Source: Xenoacremonium recifei
Lineage: Eukaryota; Ascomycota; Sordariomycetes; Hypocreales; Nectriaceae
DNA length: 64,000 bases
Reading direction: 5' to 3'
Assembly (NCBI GenBank): GCA_012184525.1
Contig: WOFQ01000028.1
Coordinates: forward strand, 372,001 to 436,000
Positions 54,429 through 64,000 of the stretch are shown here, in pieces. Numbering within the stretch: the first letter of the stretch is position 1; every line of letters begins with the position of its first letter. The position numbers and the translations under genes are program-made. The notes below the pieces were generated by a model. The model was given only the letters and a program-made list of their open reading frames with translations. It searched no databases and had not been told where the DNA came from.

Positions 54429-55907
54429 TCAAGATCCATATACGCTGCTATCCTCTGGTAAGACACCAGACAGAAGGAATTTGTCCATGACTCGACTTGT
54501 TTCACCATACAGCCAATAGCTGGTATGACCCGACCCGTTGCGGAAGATGTTAACGGCTTGAGGTATCTGATCCCGAACTGCTAGTGCCCATCGTGAGCTT
54601 GATTCGGGGTCATACAGAGAATTGACCAAAAGCATTGGCGGCATCTTGCTGACTCTCTGAGGATCAAGTTTCCGGGGCGGGTTGCGAAGGGGTGCGGACC
54701 AGCTAATACAATAGGCTACGGCATGCAAGAAGAGGCCAATACCGCGCGTGTGAGGGGTAAGAGCACCGGCTACAGTTTGAATGCGTGAAAGACCCTCCGG
54801 TGAGGTAACGAGGGTGCCAAAGTCCTGGCAAATGACGGCGCGAGAAGCAAAGTCGGAATTCTGAGGCTCTTGACGATTCACGAGAGCTGTTGCATTGTGC
54901 CCAAAGATTGTCTGGTTCAAAGCAATTGAGTATTTAGCCCAGCTTGCGTAACTGCCCAAGTCTTTAAAGAGTAGACCATCCTGAGTCGCATAGATGATCT
55001 CCTCTCCGGAAGCAGGTTTCTGACCTGGTACAGGAACGGATGAATAGGTCCGAGTCACGCTATCAAACAACAGTGGAAGGTTGGTGCCGTACAGAGCACA
55101 GTCTGTTGTCGTGTTGCACCACGCGAAGAACTGGTCAAGGGTCACCTCGGTCCCTTGACTCTCAGTGAGGAGGCCAGAACTGCCCGCCTCTGAGTGGTCA
55201 GCCAAGCCATCCAAGACAAAATTGCCAACGTGTTCTGGAAAGAGTTCTGCGTATGTTTGGCCCAAGATGGTGCCATACGAAAAGCCAAGATAGTTGATCT
55301 TAGCAACCCCGAGAGCCTGTCGTACTAGATCTATATCCTTGACAGTTGAGATTGAATCCATGAAGTTGAAGACAGGTCCCGAAAGCTTGTTACAACTTCT
55401 GCTGACAGCTCTGTTATACTCGACAAGGTCTTGGAAACTGGTTTGATTTGTTGAGTACATGCTTGGCTGGCGAAGCCACACATCTGGGTCGCATCGGAGC
55501 GGGTTGCTGTAGCCAATACCACGGGTATCGACCCCAATGATGTCGTAATTTTCCAATAAAGTTTGACTGAAAGCGGGAAACCCCGTCACCATTTGGCTAA
55601 AAACCGCGGAAGCAGCCCCTCCAGGACCACCAGGGTTGAAGAAGAGAGTGCCCGCTTGTTTTGCGTGACTGGTTGCCCGGTGGCGAGATACCCAGATATC
55701 TATTGTGCCGTCTTCGAGATTGTCGTAATTTACGGGGACCTTGAGATATCCGCATTCAAAGTCTGATGTGAGGCTGGTTTCTGGTGTACATGTGGTAAAT
55801 TTGAGACTTTCATGATGGCGCGTTCCACTGCCAGATGCAATTGAGAATCCCGCTGAATGAAGGACGCCAAGAGCAAGACCGAAAGCGACCCGGGTGGCGA
55901 GAAACAT
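54429..55907 (-). CDS. Secreted TAP-like alpha/beta hydrolase (S33, tripeptidyl aminopeptidase-like)
   Basis: Intronless 492-aa secreted serine hydrolase. A signal peptide is visible (FLATRVAFGLALGVLHSAGF). GYLKVPVNYDNLEDGTIDIW and the oxyanion block TLFFNPGGPGGAASAVFSQM start the fold. ENYDIIGVDTRGIGYSNPL and the nucleophile elbow NYLGFSYGTILGQTYAELFP (GxSxG) follow. The C-terminal TAP-like lid has CQDFG and CISWSAPLRNPPRKL, then MPPMLLVNSLYDPESSSRWA with the acid Asp and NIFRNGSGHTSYWL with the catalytic His. The complete triad, even Cys content and several NxT/NxS sites fit an extracellular peptidase that releases short N-terminal peptides. Confidence 0.92.
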   Translation of the reverse strand: MFLATRVAFGLALGVLHSAGFSIASGSGTRHHESLKFTTCTPETSLTSDFECGYLKVPVNYDNLEDGTIDIWVSRHRATSHAKQAGTLFFNPGGPGGAASAVFSQMVTGFPAFSQTLLENYDIIGVDTRGIGYSNPLRCDPDVWLRQPSMYSTNQTSFQDLVEYNRAVSRSCNKLSGPVFNFMDSISTVKDIDLVRQALGVAKINYLGFSYGTILGQTYAELFPEHVGNFVLDGLADHSEAGSSGLLTESQGTEVTLDQFFAWCNTTTDCALYGTNLPLLFDSVTRTYSSVPVPGQKPASGEEIIYATQDGLLFKDLGSYASWAKYSIALNQTIFGHNATALVNRQEPQNSDFASRAVICQDFGTLVTSPEGLSRIQTVAGALTPHTRGIGLFLHAVAYCISWSAPLRNPPRKLDPQRVSKMPPMLLVNSLYDPESSSRWALAVRDQIPQAVNIFRNGSGHTSYWLYGETSRVMDKFLLSGVLPEDSSVYGS

Positions 55908-56497
55908 GTTGTTCTCTCGGTGATTGAGCTAGTATTCGGAAAAAAAAAGGATAGCGAGAAGGAAACTCGTGAGATTGGATGTTGGACAAGATAGAAGAGA
56001 TGTCTCCGGTGATAGGAGAGCTGTTTATATATTCATCCTGTCTATCGAGCGGTTCTGAAAAAGCCCAGTCTGACATCTCGCAAGGCTCAATTTCCCCCGC
56101 CTCAAGGAAAAGATCCGCTTCTCAGTCGGCGCAGGATTTGCCTGAACCTCCTATTGGGTTGCTCGTATAAGATGACATTAAGGCTTATTTGAAAACCGCC
56201 CGGAGGTCCATCAATAAGATTCAGAAAAATGTTATTATAAATGAATGTTACGTCGTCAATGCGACGCTGATGCAGGCGCAGTGCATCAGCAAATCACGAT
56301 CCGCCGGTTTAGAGAAGGCCATTTCATTGGTTGGATCGCTTAATCCTTCGCCACGCCGGATTTTCAAGCCCCGGTCCGGTAGGAACTCTTCCCAATCGTC
56401 TTCTTACTTTGTGAACTTTTCTTATGCTTTATCTCATTTGTGCTGCCGTGCAACGAGTGGCATAGGCCTATTGTGCAGCCCGCCTCCGGTTTTTAGA
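55908..56497. other. Divergent promoter region
   Basis: 590 bp between the peptidase and the next Zn2Cys6 gene. The plus-strand frame is open here, but no family signal is seen before the ATG at 56498. Confidence 0.4.
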
Positions 56498-58529
56498 ATG
56501 AAGAACCTCCCCAGCAACATGATCCCACACGCATCGGGGCTTGAAGGCAGTGCTGGAGGCAGTAACATTATCCAGCGCAAACGACAATTTCGCCCAAGGT
56601 CGAGGACTGGCTGCGTGACGTGTAGGTGAGTAGGATGCATTATCCGTGTACACGCGCTCTCTCTCATCGAGCTGAACGACGTCGTAGAATTCGGAAGGTA
56701 CGCTGTGATGAACATAAGCCATCCTGCCAGCGATGTCTTTCAACCGGGCGGAAGTGCGATGGCTATAGGTCCAGCCCTACTCGACAGTCTCCATCTATCG
56801 CTATACCCCATCGACAAGTTATGAGCATACCACGACAACCTCAGGTGGCTCTTCCGAGGAGCAACAGCAAGGAAGTGCGAAGCCACAATTTCTTTCTCCA
56901 AGTCACATCACCCACTTTTGCCAGCGTCTTTGATGCCGAGTTCTGGTTGAATGGCCTCCCTCTGACTTGTCTTTCGGACCCGGCTATTTGGCATACTGTG
57001 GTTACCCTAGGTTCTGTGCATGAAAATTACTTGCTGGGTCACGTCATTGGTTCTCAAAGCGGCCTGGACTCCTTCGCTATCGAACAATCCAATGCGGCCA
57101 TCAGGCACCTCATTCATCTAAATCGTGACGGGTTGCGAGTAGAAGAGAGGTTCCGAGCTCTGACCGCCAGCATCTTGTTTACTTACATATGCAATCTGCA
57201 AGGGCTTCGAAGTCAGTCCAAGATTCACCTCGCTGCGGCGGAAAGCCTTATTCGAGATTTGAGACAAACACAATGGATCATTCAACAGCAACCTCTCAAT
57301 CAAAAACTAGCCCTATCTCGTTGGATTCTCTTGCATCAATGGCGGCAAATCTAGAAATCAATGACAGAACACTGCGGAACGACCGCGTTGTTCAAAAGCC
57401 TCATCCTTCCATTAGCGACGTTGATACTTACACAGCATGGAGATATTACAGTGTCCCATCTCCGTCTGCGAGTATGTGTCCGCACGGGAACGCTATCCCA
57501 TCACGAGCGACACAAGAGAATATTGCCCATGCTGGTAGGGCCTTTGAGTCCTTGCTCAATGCTGTCATTGTCCTGTCACAGGAGAATGCCCCTGTTATGG
57601 CCGAATCGATGATGGGGGTCCACAATACGGCAGGAAACGACAGTGTTATGGAGGAACTCATCCGACGGCAGGGACCCTTCCTTCGTGCATTTCACGAATT
57701 GGATGCTGCAGTCGCCCTTTTCGAAGCAGAGAGTGCAGAGTCATGCCCATGCATGCTGGTTCATATGGATGCTCCCACAGCACAAGCCAAGAAAAGAGCT
57801 ATCAAGGCTTTACGTCTCTTTCATGCCATCTGTCGCTCAGCGCTGCACAATATAAGCGCTACCGATTCTGTCCTTGATGAGCCTTCACCGAAGGCAGTAC
57901 ATGGCGAGTATGGGAAGGTATCTGATAGTGGAAGCATGATAATGTTATCAAAGCTGGCAGGCGATGAAATATCAACGCCGCATCAGAGTAGCAAGGGCCG
58001 TTACCATGTGTCTACCAACCCACAAGATGCCCTGACTAGACACTTTGCTAATGCATTAGACCTAGCTGAGTCCATTCTTAAGTCTGGGCAGCCTCTTACG
58101 AGAAATTCGAAATCCCAGTTTTTCGCGGTACTTTCACCTAATTTGCCGTTATTGGTAATGGCATATACTGGGTCAACTTTGGCTTTGAGAAGACGCGCTA
58201 TTGAGTTGCTACGACGATATCCTCGGCGAGACGCGATGTGGGACAGCTTGTTCGTTGCCGCAAACGCCGAGGTGGTGGTGGAGCGGGAGCTAGCCTTGGC
58301 CAGAGAACAGAGTCAACGGCATGTCGTGGAGCCAGATATGGAAGTGGAAGATATGTTGGAGGTTGGTCGGGTAGAAAGGGATGATGAGAAAATCTCCATT
58401 CCCTTACTTTTGCAAGTCTTTGGGACAAGTGTAACTTTTACTGGACCGTTTTCGGCGCGAGTAACAATACAGACATGGGGCGAGTATATCAGAAATCAAA
58501 TAGGGTGGGAAACAGCTATTTCATGGTAA
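56498..58529 (+). CDS. Zn2Cys6 transcription factor, probable frameshift
   Basis: Predicted regulator with exon 1 at 56498-56625 and exon 2 from 56688; the 62-nt intron (GTGAGT..CGTAG) splits the zinc cluster and splicing gives TGCVTCRIRKVRCDEHKPSC, then CLSTGRKCDGY, a complete six-Cys motif. The middle part in this frame reads NFFLQVTSPTFASVFDAEFW and LNGLPLTCLSDPAIWHTVVT, typical of fungal regulators of this class, but it ends at a TAG at 57352-57354. The C-terminal part continues in another frame (from about 57307, DSLASMAANLEINDRTLR) to 58529. The switch falls at an A5 run (57302-57306), so one missing A, from error or a real lesion, would explain it. A 35-nt intron (GTTGG..CTAG) is a weaker alternative. 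Confidence 0.68.
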
Positions 58530-59058
58530 AGCTAGGAAAGGTTGTTGAGACAACGTCTGCTTTCGATGCTGCCGCTATGCCATTTTCTTTTACGTTCATT
58601 TCGCCTATCCTTAACATGGCTGATGAGAGGAATTTGAAGTATACGGAGCAAGTAGAGATAGATAATTTTAGTTTCTAAGTATCACCCCAACTTACCTCGC
58701 ACAGTTTATTAACACTCGTCTAAGGCTTCTGGCTCCCGAAAGTTGAACATGAAGTAATTCAGCCTCTGAACTTGGTAGAAATCGTTTATACAGTTTGGCG
58801 GGACTTTACCCCCTTGTCTGGATCCGGAGTTGTTGTGGGGTAAAGAAGCTTTTCCCTATTCGAAGCGGATGTCCCGCAATAGGTCCCGCCTCGTATCCAG
58901 TCCTACAGTTGGGCCGAATCCCTTTCGCCAACTCATTTATTTAAAGTTGCTCTCTATATGCTGCTACCTGTTACTTCTCTTCCTTTTAATTGTCATCTTG
59001 CTCTTGCCACACTTTCAGTCTGTGGACAAGCCTTGTTATCACGGTCTCCTGCATTGCA
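58530..59058. other. Intergenic region
   Basis: About 530 bp, promoter of the SnoaL-like gene. Nothing else recognised. Confidence 0.35.
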
Positions 59059-59762
59059 ATGGACAGCCACAATGCAACCAAAATGGCAGAATTAAATTTT
59101 TCGACGTTGATGGACGAGCTTCAAATCAAGTCTCTGCTAACTCGGGAACGATTTTATCGAGATTCTCAACAATGGCAAAAGCTTCGGGATAGTTATCACA
59201 TAGATGCATCTCGAACTGCGATAAACATTTCTTGGTAAGGCGCTGGTACTGAGCAATAACTCCACCGGAAACTCCCCAAAGCTGAACATCTTTTATGACC
59301 AGGTTCCGTGGAGATATAGATGGATTTGTGTCAGGCTCAAAACAAATGGCTGCACGTGGCGCAAACGCCTCCCATACCGTGTCCCCTGTAGAGGTGATAT
59401 TCAATGGACATAAAGCGCTAGCAGTGTCCACGGGCAGTATAACAGTTCGATTTGAAAGAGACGGAGCCTTCTATGATTGTGTTTCCTGGGCGCAGTTCAT
59501 CTCTCGATTGGAAAAAACAGTTGTCGGTTGGAGGATGCTGACTTTGGATGCTGTCTACGACAGAGACTTGATCGTCCCGGTCGTGCCGGGTACGACTCCT
59601 CGTACACCAATTCACCTGGAAAGCTCCAGGCAGAGCTATAAATGCCTAGCATGGGTTCTGGCACAGAACGGATACGCAATAAACGAGTGCCTTCCGGGCC
59701 TAGACAGGCCAGAGAGCGTTGACAGGTTCATGAACGATCAACATTCATGGCTGAATGAATAG
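59059..59762 (+). CDS. SnoaL-like (NTF2-fold) protein
   Basis: 211-aa protein of the NTF2-like superfamily. Exons are 59059-59234 and 59303-59762; the 68-nt intron (GTAAGG..ACCAG) restores INISWFRGDIDGFVSGS. The N-terminal helix block LMDELQIKSLLTRERFYRDS is followed by QQWQKLRDSYHIDASRTAIN, the standard SnoaL_4-like opening with a Tyr and a His/Asp in the pocket. A strand-rich part follows, KALAVSTGSITVRFERDG and WAQFISRLEKTVVGWRMLTL. It ends with a charged tail. Such proteins act as isomerases, cyclases or dehydratases on small substrates, sometimes in secondary metabolism, but no backbone enzyme is nearby. Confidence 0.8.
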
Positions 59763-60134
59763 AAGCGCTATAGGAAGAAGCAACGTCAACTTCAAACATA
59801 TTTTTTTAATAATGCCTTTTTTCTTCCACAAGGTTTCAGGGCATATATGCCCATCAGAATATGTTAGTTAACTATTAATTTTGGCGGAGCCAACAATGAC
59901 CCTCAGACAGGTTGGTTAGGGGGTTTGGTGGCGCATATGTTGTGCAGTACTTCTTTTTAGTATAATGTGTTTCCTCTTTAAAGATCACGATATATCATTA
60001 TTCCAGAAATGGCTCTTCAAGCTCAAGTTCAATATTTATCAATGGCTATACATACGATTGTTTGTATAAAACACGGATAATTTTATTCTAAAATCAAGTT
60101 CTTTTCACATCTCTGTAAGTATTTATGTTGATAT
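59763..60134. other. AT-rich intergenic region
   Basis: About 370 bp, AT-rich, between the SnoaL-like gene and the HET pseudogene. Nothing recognised. Confidence 0.35.
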
Positions 60135-61740
60135 CTAAAGATGCCCGATTATAGAGGTCTTTGCAAAGGAAATCTCCTTACAGCGTTCGCACACGGTATT
60201 TCGAGGTTTGCGGTTCGCCACAGGGACGTCCTGGGGAATCCGCTCCCGGTATGTTCCGATTCTCGTGAATTGCCCAGGTTGTCCTGTTGATTCGAGTATC
60301 AGTCCGAAGCGGGTGTCACTGCCAGGTCCCATAATGGTCTCCTGACCCACCTCCAAAAGCATTTCTAGCAACCAGACCGACAAGGACTCTGTGATTATCT
60401 TCTCTTCCCTATCAAGAAAACACTGGATCGAGTGCTCGCCGCCACCATCATGCCGGATACGAGCCTCTCAAGAGGAAAGCTGAAGCGTGGTATATATCAA
60501 GAAGCCGCCAAATATGAGGCGGCTACTTGAAACACTGCCAAAGGGCAATAGAGCATTTCCGATCTTGACTTGAGCCTCCAACCCCGCTGCGGTCTCGCGA
60601 TGCGTATCTCTCTGCCACATCTCGGGCTGCCACTCCAATTGCATCAAATGGGAGTCCCACGAGAATGATGGTCCACCTGTCAGCTCTGTTCGTTTTGGAC
60701 CGGCTTTCATGGTCCAGAGAAGTCCTCGGATAAGGGATGGCTTCCATAACCCCGCCACGTACTCGGACGATGATAGACCAGCCACGCTAGCGAAATGACT
60801 CGCAACAGCTGCAATGGCGTTCAATCTATCGCTAGCGAATGTTAATTGACGTGCCTAGTACTTTTGGACATTGACTGCCCACTCGCCACGAAGAAGGTCA
60901 TCGGTTGCAGCGGGGAGCATTCCAAATCGATATTTCTTCCCAGAGTTATTACAGAAATATGAGGCTCTTTGACTTCCATAGTCAATGATCCTATCTGACA
61001 GAGCTTGTTGCTGAAAGGTCCATGCTCTTGTGTCGACGGGTTCCTCTACAGGGCAATTTGACGGCCTGGGCAACGCCATAGTCCACCCCCCCCAGACCCT
61101 CTCATCGGTAACGCTACGGCCGGAGCCGGATGGAGTCTGTAGGAATCCTCCATGGGATATGGGTGCGGAGGACGCTGATATGGTATCAAGGGCCCCTTGA
61201 TAGACCTCGGGCACCTTGTTTATCTCTCTAGTTTTGCCATTCTCGTCATCCTGGATGATACAGATTGAGTCTATCCAGAGATATGAGACATTTAGCTTGC
61301 GACATGTATGAATGGCATCGCAGAAAGTCAGCGGCATTTGGCGAAGGTCGATAGCCTGATAACGATCTTTGACATTTAGGTTGGTTGTCTGAGCTCTCTG
61401 AGGGCCGCCCTAGTAGTAGGACAGCGCAGCCCAAGTCGGACTGCTTACGGACGATGAATCAACCAGACGAAGGTCCTGAACGTCGACGAGTCGTAATGGG
61501 GGGGGGGGGAGGAAGGCAAGTCCGCGTGCACCTGGAATGTGAATCCAGGCACTCTTTCAACGTCGTTCGCATTTTTATGAAAGCTTCTGAGGAACTCACG
61601 GCCGATTGAACGACGTGTGACTTGAATCTGTGGGCGCAAAAGCATCTGGTTGTACAGTGAGAAAGAGCATTGACTCCAGGGCCTATCAAATTACCCTCTT
61701 GAGGCCACAGATTATATCTCGTTATGCCATTATAACTCAA
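60135..61740 (-). pseudogene. HET-domain protein pseudogene
   Basis: Clearly once a heterokaryon-incompatibility protein: LKECLDSHSRCTRTCLP, then WAALSYY, MPLTFCDAIHTCRKLNVSYL and WIDSICIIQDDENG (HET core), TRAWTFQQQALSDRIIDYG and LNAIAAVASHFAS. It is broken at several points. A run of 12 G on the plus strand (61498-61509) marks a frame change. TAG at 61410-61412 falls exactly where the family has Trp in the SYxWG motif. There is another TAG at 60855-60857 and a TGA at 60468-60470, after which the same frame goes on to 60135. The TAG in place of Trp fits a G-to-A change. No introns were found that remove these stops. Probably dead. Confidence 0.78.
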
Positions 61741-61845
61741 AGAATACGATACCCGCTAGGCGTATGACTTTTGATCTGCTAGACAATCGACTATTGTCAT
61801 CTTTGGATCCCGTCATATATATGCCCCACCGAATGCCAAGCTTGG

Positions 61846-63304
61846 CTAAGTCAAACCACCATATATAACGTGGTTCTTCGGCCATTCTAAATATCCTGCC
61901 ATTTCAGGGATTTCTCTCAAACGGCAGTCAATATCCGCAAGAAGATATTTACTCCAGCCATGAAGAAACCAGAAATTACGATCCGCTACACTCAAAATAG
62001 GTGTAAAATAAGCGAGTATCAACTAAGCGAGTATCAACAATGCATGTGGTCGCAGTTGCTTCATATCCGACATGAAGGTATCCGAGAATGTATGTGGCCA
62101 TAAAACCACATTGCCCAGTTCCACATTTATGCCAGCCATCGCGACATGCACAGTTGTCATGTGCAAGCAAGAAACGGCTTCTTCAGCTTCGGCAAGATGT
62201 ATAAAATCCACCCCACTCCGTAGAAAGTTTCTGAGACGGGCAATGGCTTCAAAGGTATCGGCTGGGAGGGGTGAGGCCTGGAGCGAAGGCATCCTAAGCA
62301 TTTGTTAACACTAAAACTTCATAGTTATACGGGTATCACGAGGATAACAAACGGGATTTCAAGAGGATCATCATCCCCAGTTAGCCACGAAGTTCTGACG
62401 AGCGGCCATAACTCTGACTTCAGGGCTCGGTCGTAATACGGCTCAGTGGCCGCCCGCAAGCCTCGACAAACGAAGAATAGTTCTAATGTTGTTTGGATAG
62501 GATTTTGTATGAGGTGTCCTGGGGAGCGCGTAACGTGTACGGCACACATGTACACGATGAGAATCAAGGAAAAGCAGAATACTGGCTTGCAGTTGCTATC
62601 TGTAACTGCTAATAAGTTCTCCCTGAAATCAGCTTGTCCATGCGTATAATGATACGCAGAGAGCGTCAAATACTTATATGCTTTGTCGCATAGGAGATAG
62701 GCCTTATGCAAAGCTGATATCGCCATGATGCCGTGCATGACGAAGGGATAAGAGTAACCTTGCTGGGGTATGGCATTTTTCCACACGCTGCGCAATTCAT
62801 CCTGAACCCCCATGGTTAAGCATGCAACGGTGCAATAATGATGCATTAGCTCAAAGTCATGATGTCGCAAATCTAACAGCGCGGCGGCAGAGGGTTGATA
62901 TGGTAGGACCAGAGAGCTGATGCTGGTTATATCGTAAAATGCATCCATTTGGCCTCTTGAACCGTGCTCGTCGCCATTGTCGAGACTCGAGGTCAGCTCA
63001 TGATTCCAGGGAGTGGTTTGCGGAGTATTTGCATCGCTTCTTGAACCGTTGGTGGAAAAGCGCTGGCGTATCCTGCTTTGTCCGCAAGCTGGACAAGCCG
63101 ATAAGTCCGGGTATGAGAAGCTACAGTGAGCCTGGTAACGTGTACAATTGAAACATGAAGGGCGTCTCTCATCGCACTACAGGAGTTGTCAGTGTCGAAC
63201 CGTTCCAAGGGGTGAAAACTGGATTTTTCAGCAACCTTCACTTTTCGGCGTTTGCATTGCTCACACCCTGTTCGGGTTTTGGTATGTGCTCGCCGCGAAG
63301 TCAT
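61846..63304 (-). CDS. Zn2Cys6 regulator (UPC2-like layout), truncated by a tandem duplication
   Basis: Exons (minus) are 63304-63236, 63176-62331 and 62277 onward. The first 59-nt intron splits the zinc cluster, and splicing gives RTGCEQCKRRKVKCDERRPS then CFNC, a standard six-Cys motif. DFELMHHYCTVACLTMGVQD and YPFVMHGIMAISALHKAYLL follow, as in the short fungal sterol-regulator-like class. The third exon (ASPLPADTFEAIARLRNFLR) ends at a TAG at 62023-62025, giving 389 aa. That stop is created by a perfect 15-bp tandem repeat (62009-62038). Beyond it the frame stays open for about 58 codons (VADRNFWFLHGWSKYLLADI, LREIPEMAGYLEW) to a stop at 61846-61848, which is the family's usual C-terminus. 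The second intron has two possible in-phase donors, one giving three residues fewer. The allele may be inactive. Confidence 0.75.
62009..62038. repeat. 15-bp perfect tandem duplication
   Basis: TAAGCGAGTATCAAC occurs twice in a row (62009-62023 and 62024-62038). Read on the minus strand it inserts five codons including TAG into the regulator gene. Confidence 0.9.
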
Positions 63305-63781
63305 ATCGTTCCAATTGGTCAGTGACAACTCTGGAGGAGAGTTGCATCGAAAAAAGGATGTCAAAGTGATCCTAAATTGGGACAAACCGGAGAAGTTCTT
63401 CAACGTTACGAGAAATGCAAGGTTTTAATTTTCAAGTGGAGCTGCTGGAGCCCGAGCATTCCGAGAGGCTCCATACTCTCCACAATGAAGTTAGCTCACG
63501 GTTTGAATACTCCTAATTATGGGCGGCTTCACTTTATAAGGTCCATTGAGAATTTAAGATATCCACCTATGAATCATATGGGGCTACGAGTTATACTCGC
63601 TTCAAGTACGAGACTCACTCAAGGTCCGCTTTCCACATGCCCCATGAAATCCTGATTCAAGCAGACCGTATATAATGTGATTCTCTCCAGAACCAACTAT
63701 TTTTAATTCCTCTTCTAAAAAATATTTCTCTCAGTGCTTTTTTCCTTCAAAGCGAACTCCTGCTATACGACTACATTCATT
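63305..63781. promoter_or_regulatory. Divergent promoter, regulator / RTA1 protein
   Basis: 477 bp between divergent starts. Plus-strand open frames in it show no domain. No operator recognised. Confidence 0.35.
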
Positions 63782-64000
63782 ATGCGCGATATCAGTAGAG
63801 ATTCAATCATCTTCCTCCTCGTCAGCTACTCAGCTCACGTCTCGGCGCGGTCCACAATGGACACTTCCAATTGCACGGAGGTTACGCCTGAGTGTCCTGT
63901 CGAATACACAACATACGGTTATTATCCGAACCTTGGCGGCAACACTTTCTTTCTCGTATGGTTCTTGATTTTATTTATCGCCCAGCTCTATCTCGGAGTA
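63782..64000 (+). CDS. RTA1-family membrane protein, N-terminal part (cut by window end)
   Basis: First 73 codons of a gene that runs off the window. A hydrophobic leader (IIFLLVSYSAHVSA) is followed by CTEVTPECPVEYTTYGYYPN, the extracellular start of RTA1-like proteins, and then the first helix FFLVWFLILFIAQLYLG. RTA1 proteins are seven-helix fungal membrane proteins linked to lipid movement and resistance to 7-aminocholesterol. The ATG at 63782 is the only good start. A UPC2-like sterol-type regulator is divergent from it, which fits the lipid link of both families but is only suggestive. Confidence 0.72.
   Translation, partial: MRDISRDSIIFLLVSYSAHVSARSTMDTSNCTEVTPECPVEYTTYGYYPNLGGNTFFLVWFLILFIAQLYLGV

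Noticed and set aside
63148..63655. Plus-strand frames between the last two genes
   Set aside because: They overlap the regulator exon or its promoter and show no domain.
1..64000. CRISPR arrays, bacterial operons or insertion sequences
   Set aside because: No direct-repeat arrays or terminal inverted repeats of that kind. Introns and gene families are fungal.

Overview
The window is nuclear DNA of a filamentous ascomycete (Pezizomycotina). Genes are split by short GT..AG introns, mostly 50-75 nt with CTAAC/CTGAC-like branch sites. Families typical of these fungi abound: Zn2Cys6 regulators, MFS permeases, HET proteins, an asco-laccase, an RTA1 protein and a TRI12-type efflux pump. The frequent intergenic word TACTCCGTA suggests Eurotiales (Aspergillus/Penicillium-like), but I cannot name the genus. 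It reads as an accessory, subtelomere-like region: transport, catabolism, secretion, regulators and several decaying genes, with almost no housekeeping genes.

Layout. 0.3-12.2 kb: sugar transporter, Zn2Cys6 regulator, peroxiredoxin-like protein, laccase, a small secreted protein (three exons) and a TRI12-like efflux MFS. 13.8-20.8 kb: sulfotransferase-like protein, CocE/X-Pro-dipeptidase-like hydrolase behind a palindromic promoter, a frameshifted relic of the C-terminal end of a Tc-toxin A-type gene, an AT-rich relic and a DUF7702-like 7-TM protein. 21.6-25.4 kb: HET-domain protein and a REI1/ZNF622-like zinc-finger protein.

26.3-38.8 kb is a probable catabolic cluster: isopropylmalate-dehydrogenase paralogue, SDR, a regulator with two C2H2 fingers plus a Zn2Cys6 domain, PF04199 cyclase, sugar-type MFS permease, aldehyde dehydrogenase and a 6PGDH-like dehydrogenase. 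The three promoters serving five of these genes share the word CGGAG(C/T)GT(G/A)CCA(C/T)C, so they probably form one regulon.

39.2-50.6 kb looks like a plant-polysaccharide locus: a broken feruloyl-esterase-type gene, a very intron-rich (17 exons) two-module protein ending in a GH105 unsaturated rhamnogalacturonyl hydrolase, a divergently transcribed alpha-glucoside-type permease (13 exons, one of 9 nt) and a Zn2Cys6 regulator. The divergent promoter and the DNA upstream of the regulator share an 18-bp CGG-N6-CGG site. This is my best candidate for an undescribed system.

50.7-64 kb: divergent NmrA-like and quinone-oxidoreductase genes, a secreted TAP-like peptidase, a Zn2Cys6 regulator with a probable frameshift, a SnoaL-like protein, a HET pseudogene, a UPC2-like regulator truncated by a 15-bp tandem duplication, and the first 219 bp of an RTA1-family gene.

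All exon-intron structures are by-eye predictions checked for splice signals, phase and family fit. None has transcript support.
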